The notes below the pieces were generated by a model. The model did not search any database. It was not told where the DNA came from and worked only from the letters and a program-made list of their open reading frames with translations. From NCBI GenBank assembly GCA_039619475.1, contig CM077115.1, positions 416,524,557-416,588,556 on the forward strand: 64,000 nt of DNA, written 5' to 3'. Source of the stretch: Icerya purchasi. Taxonomy: Eukaryota > Arthropoda > Insecta > Hemiptera > Monophlebidae. Shown here piece after piece: positions 45,290 through 56,430 of the stretch. The stretch's first letter is position 1. Each line of letters starts with the position of its first letter. A program made the translations under genes and the position numbers.

Positions 45290-46600
45290 TTTATTTAGTA
45301 AGTTGTAGTTATGAGAAACTATGGTGGACAGAACCCAAATCAGTAGCTAATACATGAAAGAGAAAACGCGAGATCTAACGAATGCAAATGCGGCTGAAAG
45401 ACCGTTCGAAAAAGTGCTTTCGCAGACTATTATAATTAAAAAGACAAGGAAGGAGTGAAAAGTAAGAGCAAGGAACGAAATGTGAACACTTAGACGAATA
45501 GCGAAGACTAGATCAAAGTAAAGGATAAGAACTGAGGATTTTTAGGACAGATTAGGTTGAGCGGAAAGTGAAAAAGTTGTTGAAGAAAAAAGAATAAAAA
45601 TCATCGAACTGTAATTTAGAATGTTTTTTTTTTTTTTTTTTTGGGGGGGGGGGGGGTATAGACGCGAAAAAAAGCGGTAACCCGAGACCATTTCGTTATC
45701 TTTTTGTAGGCCCCTATTTGGATGGGAAATCATGGAAAGAAATATTACGAGAGTATGACGAGAGAAGAAGAAGGACGAGCTTCAGTCGGATGATGAAATA
45801 GGCGAGATTAGCAAAAAGGTAAATAACAGAATGTAAAAGAGGAAAAAAAAATTCGAAAAATTAAATCGCCGAGAATCCAACAACATCGGGCTCCTTTTAA
45901 TATTACATGAGAGAGAAATGCAGAGTAGTTGATAATTCTAGGTTTATAATAATTGGTCTGACAATGAGAGAGGAAGTTGAAAGATAAAATGAATGAGTAA
46001 AGATTATTGCGAGAGATCGGTTTAATAGTTAAACGTTACTACGGTAATTGTACCAGATCGGAGCGTAACAAAAGCTAAAATAATGATTTCGTTTGGAGTA
46101 AAGTAACCGGTACGGGAAAGGAAAAGGAGCATTTTGTTTAAATACTACAGCCAAGAGAAGACTGAAATAATCGGAACACCTGATTTAAGGACGGCATGGG
46201 GGGGGGGGAGAATAAGTCGAAAGCGCGCCCGTTTTGCGCTATATCCAATTCGGAAAGTATATAAATTCAGAGATGCGTCAAAATGTGGACAAAAAGCCAG
46301 TATGGTCAAGTTCAAAGTGAATGAGAGATTTTAATTTTCAAGTACGGAGTTTCCGTTATTTTTTAAAAAGTTTAGCCTTTTAATGGCAGACGAAGAGTAA
46401 ACAACTGCCACGAGTAGCACTTATCAAAACAGGCGGAAGAGCCTTTAACTTTCAAGGCTATATGGGTCTTGCTATAGTTAAAAAGTAATGGCACCGTAGG
46501 AGAACTTCAAAGAAGAAATGAGAATAAATCGCAATATCGTGAGAATAATAAAAGCAATAGTTGAATAATAAATGAAAGAATAGAAACTTGTAATGCAGAT
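45290..46600. other. Purine-rich tract, origin unknown
   Basis: For about 1.3 kb the plus strand is dominated by A and G (AAGGA, GAGAGA, GAAGA), much as at 15.1-16.3 kb. It includes T-run/G-run TTTTTGGGGGGGGG near 45640-45657 and a G-run at 46198-46208. No open frame of note (63 and 66 codons) and no recognised domain. Confidence 0.4.
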
Positions 46601-46805
46601 GATAAAACGAGTAGAACTGGAAATCTCAACTAGACACCTAACGGCATACTACTCGAAGCAGCAAAGAGTACTATCATACAAAAAGAATTTGCCACCTCTC
46701 CGATTTAATGGATGAAACGATGGCAAAATTTGTTAATACCCCACCTTTGCATAGGAACGACATAAGGAGGAATCTACACGGTTTTCGACGATTTTCGTAG
46801 GTCTG

Positions 46806-46951
46806 CGCGCCAGCGTGGCCCAATTAGTTGGACAGTGATCTTTCGTTCGGGTAAAATATCTCGCTGCCACTTACTGAAACTCTCCGAAAAATTTCACTTT
46901 CACTGGGTTAATGCTCATAGTTGACGAGGCCAAAAAAGAACAAAAAACAAA
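46806..46951 (+). mobile_element. tRNA-derived SINE, copy 2
   Basis: Blocks in the same order as the 31.6 kb copy: CAGCGTGGCCCAATTAGTTGG (A-box region), TTCGGGTAAAATATCTCGCT, GCTGCCACTTACTGAAA, AAAATTTCACTTTCACTGGG and TTAATGCT, then an A-rich tail. The body after the tRNA-like head is shared by both copies, which is the signature of a SINE family. The B box is degenerate. Confidence 0.75.
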
Positions 46952-48536
46952 CGATGATTTTCTGGAGCATAGATTGAACATCAAACGAAAGCTTAAGTTA
47001 GCAAGATTATATACCATCGACGAAAATCCTAATTATAGACGACAAAACGCAATCAACTAAGCGCTGCATCGGAAGTCCAAAACAAGGATATTGAGTACAG
47101 AACTGAAGCTATCGACTAAACCCGATTTTTCTCCGATTTGTAGCAACTACCATTAAAACAATTTCCGATATTTCCCGCTATTACGCAACTTAATAAATCA
47201 TACCACCCTGTAGTATTCGATAGGAGGCTTTTTTGAAATGTCATTATCGTGGAATTATTGACCGATAATACGTAACAGTTTAAACAAAGAACGAAAAATA
47301 TTAAAGATTAAATGATTAATTATTTCAGATGATTAATTAATTACTTTCGGTTGCTTCAAATTGAAAAAGAGGGAAGGAACTTTTTAAGCGATCACCCGAA
47401 ACTAATTTCAAGCGGCCATTACGGGAAAACATACAAGGGAAAAAATCGAAAATTAGGATAATCGTACAGCTTAGCAAAAAAAAAAAAAAAACTGAAGTTA
47501 AAACTAATTTTTCCTTAACGTACAATTTATATCCGATCGTAATACTTTCAAAATATATTCATACAGATTTAAAACGGTAAGCGAACCGTAATGTTAATTC
47601 TTAGATAATATTAACATATACGTTAAACAGTTATGTAAACCCGTAAATACAAAATACTCGATAATATCTATATGCTGCGGAAATGGTTATTTTATGAATT
47701 TGATTTAATATAAAAAAAAAAAAAAAAACAACATAAAAGTGATACAATTTAACACCGATATAATATTGGAAATATTAGATAATAATTTAATAGCCCTATA
47801 AATTCACGAAGAAAAAATATCGTAAAATGCAATAATACAGAATACCGCCACCCCCGACCTCCTCTACATGGAACATAATTACAGTAATATATACAATCGA
47901 TCGCATCATACAATATTCTGCGAATCTAGCGAGACAAATCAGGATAAATGAAAATATTTGATCATCTGTGAAATTAAATAACAGGCTACAAAGATATACT
48001 TAGAACGGGGTTCCGAAAATATATTTGAATTAGATTCAATTTCCGTTCTCCATCGCCTTCCGCAAACAATGACAAAATCCGTACAATACAAAAATTCAAT
48101 ATGTAGGGCAGAACAGGACTAGTGGAGCACAATCAAAATATCTCGTAAACTACACACAGGTTGACTCGTGACATGGCGGAAAGTAGCGGTCGTGGGAGAG
48201 GAATTCATCACGCAACCGACAGTTGCCAATCGCGTGACGTATACGCACTTTGTTTATCTTGCGGCGAAAAAAGTGAAAAATTACTGTCTGCTCGTTTTTC
48301 TTCAGTACGCGTTAAAAATTATCCGTTTTCGATCGCGTAAATATCGAAACTTTCATATAAATCTATTGCGTCTATTTATGATATCTAGGAAGGATTTGGT
48401 TCTTATTCAAACGGTTTTTTCGTAGTTTCACTTTTGTTTCAAATATTTCCGTTGCGGCTAGAATCGCTGCTCAACAAACTCCACGGGTTTGAAACGAAAG
48501 CAATAAGTGTTTTTCTGTTATTTTACGATGTGAACA
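46952..48536. other. Intergenic, no gene seen
   Basis: AT-rich, with A-runs near 47476 and 47712. The 85-codon plus-strand frame 48168-48425 has no recognised domain. Confidence 0.45.
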
Positions 48537-48569
<33 letters not shown>

Positions 48570-48570
48570 A
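48537..48570. repeat. (GAAA)n microsatellite at a LINE 3' end
   Basis: Eight GAAA units. On the minus strand this is the terminal (CTTT) array directly after the poly(A)-signal region of the Jockey-like fragment. Confidence 0.92.
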
Positions 48571-49450
48571 GTTTATTGCAAAAAACAATCGAGGAACAAC
48601 ATGAAAAAAAAATATATTAGAACTTATAATTGCGTACCGCCAACTATAGCTTACCGCACGACTTGAAGTTGAAATGAAAAAGCAATGCATAGACATGATA
48701 AATTACAGCTTAAATTGTAACAACAGGTAAAAAAGCAATTAAAAAACCTGTGCATCACAGACGAGAAAAGAAAAGAAGAAAAATAAATAAATGAATAAAT
48801 AAATAAATAAAAATAATACATGTCAAAATAATATTTACAATTGTGATAAGTAAAGAAACTTAAACGCTATAACAATATAACTAATACTAGAGTATATATT
48901 GTGTTTAAGCCTTCTGTGCTTGTGTATCTGGTGTACATGAACTCGAGTTGCCTAGAATCATAATTACCAATTGCAGAGATTAACAACTCATTTTCATGCT
49001 GTAAACACTTCTCGCAGAATTTACCTGTTAAATCTAATACGTAATCTCTAATAAAAGGTAGTACTCCTAAGGTGGTCACATGCATATTTACAATTTTAGA
49101 GTATCCTAGGGACATTTAATGCACATCTTAAACCAGATGTTTTGCAATAACTGCAGCTTATACTATAACTAGCATTAGAAACTGAACTCCACACTGGACA
49201 TGAATAGCAAACTATAGGACGAATTAAGGTTTTGTATAGAATTAGTTTGTTATTAATGCTAAGAAACGACTTTCGATTGAATAATGGATGATATATGGTA
49301 CAAATTCTTTTATTAGCTTTTATGAACACACTTGATTTATATGCTCCGAGTAGTTAAACCTTTTGTCCAGTATAACTCCAAGATAGCGCACGTGATTCGA
49401 CCAGCTAATTATTGTGGAATTAATAACAGAAGTATTTCTTCACAAGATAC
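48537..49450 (-). pseudogene. Jockey-like LINE, 3' end with (CTTT)n tail
   Basis: The minus strand reads IISWSNHVRYLGVILDKRFN (49420-49355), then FIKANKRICTIYHPLFNRKS, NNKLILYKTLIRPIVCYSCP and VWSSVSNAS, the characteristic post-RT thumb of Jockey-clade proteins. A frame change near 49110 is followed by LKIVNMHVTTLGVLPFIRDY and FCEKCLQHEN. The 3' UTR contains a (TTTA)n stretch (48782-48812 on plus), then AATAAA (complement of 48572-48577), and ends in a (CTTT)n array (48537-48570 on plus), giving a plausible natural 3' terminus. The catalytic RT and endonuclease are absent, so the copy is 5' truncated. Confidence 0.75.
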
Positions 49451-49579
49451 TATGAAATAAGCCGATCTAAAATATAGCGAAAAATTGTTGCAGATTCACT
49501 TTAGCTCGGACACAAGTATAAACATCATGAATGGTTTTCAAAAGGTGGCTATCTCCTTAATTAATTCCGAAAATTTTTA

Positions 49580-50190
49580 GTAACGATGAGTTTTCCCCAT
49601 CATTTGTAACCCCGGTCGTCCGGATCAAGAACAGCTAGAAGAAGATCCTTCAGAGCAAGCTACAACGCATGCCAGTGAAATAGTGCTACAACCTCCATTA
49701 GTTGAAGAACAAGCAAGCCACAAAAAAAAAAAACCCAAAAAAAACGTACAATGAGACTTCTCTCAGTTATTTTTTCCTGAACTTGTTCAACCATGCCCAA
49801 AAGTAGGTGTCCAACAAAGATGAGCACATCTATCCACTATCAGAAGAAAGAGGAAAGCGGCTATTCTAAGAGACACTCCGGAAGAGAAAAAAAAAAATAC
49901 ATTACAAGAAGAACAAACAAAAAAATTAAAAAACAAAAGCAAAAGCTCGATAAGAAAAAAAAAGAAAAGTGTTCCTAAAAACGTTTTTTAGTCAAGCGAT
50001 GAAAGCAATGTAGATAACTATGCTTGCCCAGTTTGCTGCGAAGACTATTCCGAAAATTTACCGAGGAAAAAATGGATCCAGTGCCAAGTTTGTGAAGAAT
50101 AATCAATACAAAATGTGCTTTACTTACTTACGTTTGCACTAATTGCGACAGCGACAATGAGAATTATTTCCTATGTCACATCAATGTTTT
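49580..50190 (+). pseudogene. Pogo-like transposase, C-terminal region
   Basis: On the plus strand, an acidic spacer (RPDQEQLEEDPSEQATTH near 49625-49680) leads to a basic segment reading RRKRKAAILRDTPEE (near 49845-49890) and a Lys-rich stretch. A Cys-rich end follows: YACPVCCEDYSENLPRKKW and IQCQVCEE at 50020-50100, then in another frame CTNCDSDNENYFLCH near 50140-50180. An acidic/basic tail with an RKR-x-AILTDTP-type block and a terminal zinc-binding Cys cluster is what I know from pogo/Tigger-type (DDE, CENP-B-related) transposases. The DDE core itself is missing and the frame is broken, so the assignment rests on the tail only. Confidence 0.6.
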
Positions 50191-50306
50191 TTTTTTTTTT
50201 TTTTTATCATTGATCATTACATAACTGTAATAGTATGATTTTAAGTAGAAAAACTGCGTGCCTATTCTAAAAATTAAGTGTGTTTTGCTTAATTATATTT
50301 ACATTT
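50191..50306. other. Pogo-side 3' flank and left target-site duplication
   Basis: A T-run (about 50191-50212) and AT-rich sequence ending in TATATTTACAT (50296-50306), the left copy of the LINE target-site duplication. Confidence 0.6.
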
Positions 50307-51792
50307 TTTTTTTTTTTTTTTTTTTTAAATACTAAATTTACAAATATAAATCTAGGCGCCGTGTGTAACTACCTGGGCTATTACGGCACCTAGACTCACT
50401 TGAAATTACAGAAGGCGGTGCAGTCTGTTCGATGCTGCAAAATTCAACGCTGCCCGAACACAATCCGGGTAGTTCGACAACAGACGGTGGGGTGAGGTAT
50501 GACTAGAAAAGTACGGGAAGTATGCCGGCACCATTTCAGCAGATGCTCTACAGTTGGTGAGGCCATGAACCCGCACAGAGGGCAAGTGACCGGAGGGGGA
50601 GCTCTTTCAAAGACGTGATTGTGTAATAGTGCAGTGTGCCCCAGACGCAGTCTCGATAGGATCGAGAAATCCCTACGTGTGACGGGGAACGGCGGCCACC
50701 ATGGGTCGGTGTCCGACTTTATGGACCTGAGCCAGGTTGTTTGTTCTGACCATAGTTTGCTCCACTCCTCAGCAAAGTGCATCAGAAAGACTGATGCGCC
50801 AAAACGAGGCAGTAAAGCGTTAAACGGCATCGGGCTAGATAGAGTTGCCTTAGCAGCCAAGTCAACCCGCTCATTGCCGGGAACCCCAACATGACCAGGG
50901 ACCTATAAGAATGTGACATATACCTCAGATCGTGAAAGTTGGAATAGGAGGTTTTTTATTTTAATTATTAGAGAGTTGCAACTGTCTGGTCTCTGGATGG
51001 CTTTTATAGATTGAAGTGAGTCTGTAATCAGAAGGGCATTTTGAGACGCTGGGTTGGAAGAATATGTCTCAAGACAAAGAAGGATCCCAAACATTTCTGC
51101 CTCTAAAGTAGAGCAGTAGTCGTTTAGGCGCTCGGTGTACATTACACCTCCAATTTCATAAGCGCATGCGGTTGGTGAAGGAGAATTAGTAGGACTTGCT
51201 TTAGCTGCGTCTGTGTACATGTGAATGTAGTTAGGGAAGGAGGCGAGTTTATTTGATACTACTTGAGACACGGGTATAGAAAGGTTAGATGCTCCTAAGG
51301 GATCTGCTAAAGATATGTTCATAGATGTTGAGCCATGAATCCAGGGCGCTAAAGCGGTCGGATTAACATGGTGATCGCTCCAATTTATGCCTACCTTAGA
51401 AAGAAAAGTTAAAGCCTTGACCAATGGATCGCCAGGAAAGGATGGGAATGGGATTTGGAAGTTACTGGTGGAAAAATGATCTGGTAAGGAATAACGAAAA
51501 GAATCTCGAAAGGTGAGATAATCGCGAATAATAGATAAAGGAGGAAGGCCCGCCAAAACACAAACGTCCAACGAAGGAGAAGTTCGGTGCGCCCCAAGTA
51601 TGATACGTAAAGAAGTATTACGGATAGGATCGATAGATTTTAGAAGAGTTTTATTAGCCGAAGAATACACCTGACAACCGTATGACAGTTTACACAGGAT
51701 AAGGGCTTTGTATACTGATAACAGCAATTTTGGATCTATATTGTACTTGTGGTTGGATAAACATTTCAAGATGGACAAGGATTTCATGCAAC
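50307..51792 (-). mobile_element. Young I-like LINE insertion, 5'-truncated, with target-site duplication
   Basis: The element runs on the minus strand from 51792 to a poly(A) tail (T-run at 50307-50326). It is flanked by TATATTTACAT at 50296-50306 and 51793-51803, an exact 11-bp duplication that extends to 14 bp with one mismatch. 5' truncation, poly(A) tail and a duplication of this length are the expected products of target-primed reverse transcription. Its coding frame is almost intact, so insertion was comparatively recent. It lies downstream of the pogo-like remnant, probably inside that element's 3' region. Confidence 0.9.
50444..51787 (-). pseudogene. I-like LINE ORF2: RT C-terminus, RNase H, zinc-binding tail
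   Basis: A single minus-strand frame of about 447 codons, broken only by one TAG at 50903-50905. The first 100 residues are the RT thumb (YGCQVYSSANKTLLKSID, LRIILGAHRTSPSLDV). An RNase H domain follows: MYTDAAKASP (catalytic Asp, near 51205-51220), LEAEMFGILL (catalytic Glu), LLITDSLQSIKAI (third acidic residue), then, after the stop, VPGHVGVPGNERVDLAAK with the catalytic-site His. The TAG sits where related proteins have Trp. The tail carries CPLCGFMASPTVEHLLKWC, a zinc-binding C-x2-C...H-x4-C pattern. The domain order fits I-clade LINEs. The upstream RT and endonuclease were never copied (5' truncation). Context: nested in a pogo-like element's flank. Confidence 0.88.
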
Positions 51793-51949
51793 TATATTTA
51801 CATCATTTTTAATATTTGAAAAAAGAATAAGCTCTGTTTCAGTATTATACCACTACGAGATAATAAATAAAAAGTTGATCGTAAAATAGCAATTTTATTA
51901 CATGCCTAGTAATTATATTCATGTCATTGCGTGGGTTAATTTTCTAATT
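51793..51949. other. Right target-site duplication and continued pogo-side flank
   Basis: Begins with TATATTTACAT (51793-51803). The rest is AT-rich, consistent with a continuing pogo-like 3' region leading to the palindrome at 51950. Confidence 0.55.
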
Positions 51950-51983
51950 GCTCAACTTACTCCACTTATGGGGTAAGTTGAGC
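51950..51983. repeat. Palindrome, possible abutting pogo-type terminal repeats
   Basis: GCTCAACTTAC (51950-51960) and GTAAGTTGAGC (51973-51983) are perfect inverted repeats. The centre reads TCCACTTATGGG, symmetric around TA. Sequences of the form GGGGTAAGTTGAGC are what I would expect for a terminal repeat of a pogo/Tigger-type element, and TA is the target of that superfamily. The structure may therefore be the 3' end of the pogo-like element meeting another terminal repeat. The palindrome is seen; the identity is inferred. Confidence 0.55.
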
Positions 51984-53106
51984 TTGTCCGCGACCTTTTT
52001 TTACTTAAACGAGACTGTAGCTCTTAAACCCAGATTTCCGAAAGATTAATTTCTTAGGAAACTTTAAGAAGGAATAAATTACTTTTATCCATCAGAACAC
52101 ATATAAAGCAATTTAAAAAAAAAAAAAAAAAAAAAATATCCCGAGTTTTTAAAAAATAATAAAAGAAAGAAACAACTTAATTAATCAAGCAATAAGGTGT
52201 GATTTCACCAAAATTTAATCCCGCATAATCTGGGCTACGAAAACATTACAAAAAAAAAGGAAAAAAAGTGAACCTTCGTGATTTAATAGGTATTTAAATT
52301 TTTCCATGTAACATCTCCGCAGTTATTACTATCTAACTCTCCTTCCAGTGTATCTCATAAATCCTGGACGAGATTAAAATGTTTATACAAATTAGAAGGG
52401 AAAAAAAATGAAAATCTTAATCGAAAACAAAGTGTAATCTAAATTCTTTCCGCGTCTTATAACGATTTTGCCGCGACAGTAATCGGCAGCTGCATGAGAC
52501 ACTTAAAAAAAAAAGGAAAATCTTCTTTTTTGTTTTTTAACTTCTTCTAAAACACAAACTGTTTAATTTTTGCTGTGAAACGTACATTATTTTTTTCACA
52601 TGGAATTCGATAATCTGTTAAATTTTCAGCAGTGTGAAAGAATGAAAAAGACGTTGTTTGATTTAGAGTGTATTATAACGAATTTTTCGACTTAAAGTAT
52701 TTTATAATCAGCTATTTATTTGCGTTGTAAATTATATTTTAATTATATACTCGTAATAATAACACATACGGTGATTAATAATAATATGTGAAATGAATGA
52801 TAAAAAGTTTAGACTATGGTAGAAAACAAACCCCGGTTCTTGTTGATAACAAAGTTTCTGTACGCGGAACAAGTCGTACTTTATGGAAGAAGTAAAAGAA
52901 ACCGTAACTGCTCCCCCTTTACATACTCCGTGCAATCTTGCCAGCGAGGGGTGTGAAAATTTTCAAACAGGAAATTCTTATTAATTATTAAAGAGACAGG
53001 CGAAAAGATTATTCAATTACATTCGATCGCATTTCTCTTTAATATCCATCGACCTCGTAATACTTCTCGTTCACAAACACTTGTGTCCATAAACTATCTA
53101 TCTCCC
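51984..53106. other. Intergenic, no gene seen
   Basis: A-run of about 24 bases near 52112-52136. Short A/T-rich frames only (for example 52732-52935). No repeat recognised. Confidence 0.45.
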
Positions 53107-53532
53107 CCGGCCCGTGCCCAGAATTTTGGAAAGGGAGGGTTTTGAAAATTTTCTTCGCATATTTATTTTATAAATAACAATACATTTTTCACTAATATTC
53201 GTACTATTAATAATTTCCATAATTTTGATTTATATGTATTAATAATTCACATAAATGAATTACCCCGCCTATATGAACATTAATAAAAATTACACATATG
53301 TTATTAATTATACTCGTAATGAAAAATTTTGCATAAGATATTATAATGAAGTACCTACAAATATAGAGCATTTTTTTTTCTTTCTTTTTTCTTTTAAAGG
53401 TAGGTAAGAACACCCTAAAAAATCATCACTATTAATTTTAAATTTGTGGTTTTTTTCAGATTCTTGTGTATTTATAATAATTATTTCAGTTCTCATGTGG
53501 GGTTAACCCCTCCCCCCGTGGACACGGCCTTG
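53107..53532. mobile_element. hAT-type MITE, copy 1
   Basis: The left end starts CCGGCCCGTGCCCAG and soon reads AAAGGGAGGGTTTT. The right end, on the minus strand, starts CAAGGCCGTGTCCACGGGG and continues GGAGGGGTTAACC, so the two are imperfect inverted repeats. Outside lie TATCTCCC (53099-53106) and TATCTCTC (53533-53540), an 8-bp duplication with one mismatch; 8 bp is diagnostic of hAT elements, as is a terminus of the CA-GGCC-GTG kind. Length 426 bp, no coding capacity. About 230 bp of its left half recur at 54.67 kb. Confidence 0.65.
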
Positions 53533-53540
53533 TATCTCTC

Positions 53541-54672
53541 TATTCAAATCGACTTTTTGCTGATTCGTATTAGTAAAGAACGCAACGATCAGGCTTATTC
53601 GCCAAATTGGCCATTGTAGTTCTTTTCGAAATTCTCTTCCTTTAATCTGTCTACCGATTTCCAGCTTTAACGATTACGCCACGATATTATATATTCTTCC
53701 CTAATCCTCAACGGTCGCCGTTTACTTGTCTGTTCAGCTAAATTTGCTTTTTTAACTATTGCTACTACGATCAAAATCTCAATCGTTCTATAATACTATT
53801 CTATCCCTTCTTTTTGATCATTGTCTGCTCCAGCACCTATTCTTTCATTTCCTTTTAAGCCTCTTCATCCGCCGAAATCATATTTCCTTCGAATGCCCTT
53901 TTGAACGTTTTCACTTTCATCTTTAATTCTGAAGTCTTCCACAATAGCTCTTTTGTTCTTTCACTTCCTTGTCTATATTGTACTCGTCTTAGAAAATAAT
54001 TTTCCTTCGGTTACTGTTCTAAAGACGTCTCTAAATGCGAGGAGCCGGCAAAGAATAAGAAAAAAAAAAAAATAATATCAATTATACAAAAACAGCGCTC
54101 GAACAATTAATAAATTCAAATTGTTCTTTTCTTTGTCGCACTGCGTCGTCCGTGTTTGTTTAAGCTCACTCGAATAATTTTCATATAATATTTTCTCAAA
54201 AGCTACTTCATATACGAGAATTGTGAACGCTTTTTGTTTTTCTCGTTTTTTATTCGTTTAAATTTTTTTGTTAATAACCGTAAAGTGGTGATACTTGACG
54301 TAATTATAAAAATTCATCCAGAACCGATTACGAGCAAAGGCAAAAGATTTTTCGATTTCTTGCCGGATCAGTTTACGAAGAGATATTTTTCAAATTTAAT
54401 TTTTAACGACTTTTTTTTCAATACCACTTTAGCGAGAATTTGTCTGACCGTTTTAAAGATAAAACATTTTCCAGAAATTCATCGAAAATGGTAAAAATCT
54501 GCAAATTTCGGGTGAAACTTTAAATTTTACAAAAGGAAATACACCTAAACTTTGGACAATAAAAAAAAAGAAACGCTAAAGTATCATTTTTGATTTACCA
54601 CATTATCCATCTCATTTTCTTTACCGCGCTAGCCGAGTTGCTAGAACAAGATCGAACTACGAAACGCTTCTC
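53541..54672. other. Intergenic; pyrimidine-rich part, no gene supported
   Basis: Positions 53560-54000 are strikingly pyrimidine-rich on the plus strand (the reverse of the 15 and 45 kb tracts). The 86-codon frame 54234-54494 has no recognised domain. Confidence 0.4.
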
Positions 54673-54935
54673 CAGGCCCGTGACCAGAATTTTGAAAATT
54701 TTCTTGACACATTTATTTTATAAATAACAATAATACATTTTTCACTAATATTTGTACTATTAATAATTTCCATCATTTTGATTTATATATTAATAATTTA
54801 CATAAATGAATTAGCCTGTATGTGAACATTAATGAAAATTACACATATGTTTTATTGATTATACTCGTAATAGAAAATTTTGCATATTGCCTAATGTATA
54901 AAAGTTTTATATTTTTCGCATTATATTAAAAAGGG
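54673..54935. mobile_element. hAT-type MITE, copy 2 (3' truncated)
   Basis: Starts CAGGCCCGTGACCAGAATTT, the cleaner version of the left end of copy 1, and follows it in order: TTTTGAAAATTTTCTT, ATTTATTTTATAAATAACAA, ACATTTTTCACTAATATT, TACTATTAATAATTTCCAT, ACACATATGTT and ATACTCGTAAT. Similarity fades after about 54895-54935 and the right terminal repeat is not seen, so the copy is truncated. No duplication can be scored. Confidence 0.7.
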
Positions 54936-56284
54936 CCGTGTTAAGAACACTATTCGAGTGATATGCATAAATTAAACAAAATCGGACACTTTCAAGAAAA
55001 TTATACTATTCGTATCGTGAGGACGCCACGTACCAAATGTTCGTATCGCAGATTAGTAGACGTCAATAGTTAGACTAGTGACCAAAATCGTAATAGGTGA
55101 TTTCTCATCATAATAACATCGAGAAAACCCTAACAAGTGGCTAACCGCATCGGAAAATAACAGTTACTCACAAGTCGAGAAGTTACTCACAAGTCGAGAA
55201 GTTCCTCACAAATGGCGACCGGAATGAAGGATTTTTAGTTCCTCACAATATATATGTGTCTGCACATAGGTATTAACGTAAATAGCTACGAGTATATATT
55301 TTAAAATAAACTTTAAACGGCTTCGTAAACTTAAATGAACGGGCCCTGGCATACTCGTCATCGGGGTAAACATGCAAAAAAACCATAAAAAATGAATTTA
55401 CCCGATCGTATTTATTCGAATGAGAATTTTTTTTGGTTTGTCCGAATATTCGTTCACGTTGATCGATTTCGTTAAACTGCGAAGCGGGTCTTCTGTTTAT
55501 TTTCTTAAGAAAGACCGCCGTACGGTGAATGTATTTATTATTCGTCTAGATAAAGATGCTTTTTTATGTTTTGCCTTTTATATGGTTGATAGGACGCGAA
55601 AAAAATAATTTAGGCGAAATATGGAAAACTGCAACAAGTAGAACGAAAAACACATGCAAATGGAAAATTTCCAAATTATACTTTCACTTCACCAATTTCA
55701 TCCGAGTTTTTTTTAGACACTAAGCGGGATGCAAATGGAAAATTTATTTTTGCTTTATTGCTTTTTAAAATAGAAAAAAAAATTAAAACAAAAAAGAGAT
55801 TAAAAGAGAAACGACAGCAGTAAAAATTAAAAAAAAAAAAAAAAACAATAATAAAAATATAAAAACTTACACTTTAAAATATAACAATTATTCCGTTACT
55901 TCGAAAATATTTAATTGAAACGAATTTTAGGACGCGAATTCCAAAAGTTTTTTTGACCACTACGACACAACTTCCAGACCCCCAACCAACATAACGTCTT
56001 TCTAGGCCGAATCAGAACGGGATCATTATTGTAAAAAAATTTCATATCATACGTTGCGATTATAATTTTGGGGAGGCGGCGGTGAACGGATGCGACTATT
56101 CCCGCGCAACGGAAATCTCGGAAACAGTGCCATAAACCATGTCGATGGACTGAATAAAATACTATATCCGCCCGGCAGTCCTGCGGTATAAGAAACAATT
56201 AATTTCACGAAACGACCACCGGAACTATTTTACCACTGAACCTCCTCCACAATTTCTTTCCCTATGAGAAGAGCCCTTCGTAAT
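54936..56284. other. Intergenic; short tandem repeat at 55162-55214
   Basis: A 19-bp unit, AGTTACTCACAAGTCGAGA, occurs twice perfectly (55162-55180, 55181-55199), then partially. Otherwise AT-rich. Minus-strand frame 55911-56198 (95 codons) has no recognised domain. Confidence 0.5.
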
Positions 56285-56430
56285 GGTACGTTGGAGATAC
56301 TCCGGCAATTCCGCAACTGAAGGCGGAGGTTCGAATCCGGCTGTCGGCAAGATTCCATATTTACTTCGTCTTCATCCGAGCGCTAAATAAATAGCCCACA
56401 CGCGTATGCTTATTTTTCTCGTTTTTGCCA
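56285..56430 (+). repeat. tRNA-like segment with strong B box, possible SINE
   Basis: GGTTCGAATCC at 56327-56337 is a perfect pol III B box, preceded by TGGAGATACTCCGGCAATTCC, which could be a weak A-box region. The flanks do not form a tRNA T stem or acceptor stem, so it is not a functional tRNA gene. A tRNA-derived SINE or chance match is more likely. No second copy was found in the window. Confidence 0.35.

Noticed and set aside
56327..56337. Functional tRNA gene from the GGTTCGAATCC motif
   Set aside because: Flanking bases do not form the required stems and no anticodon arm could be placed.
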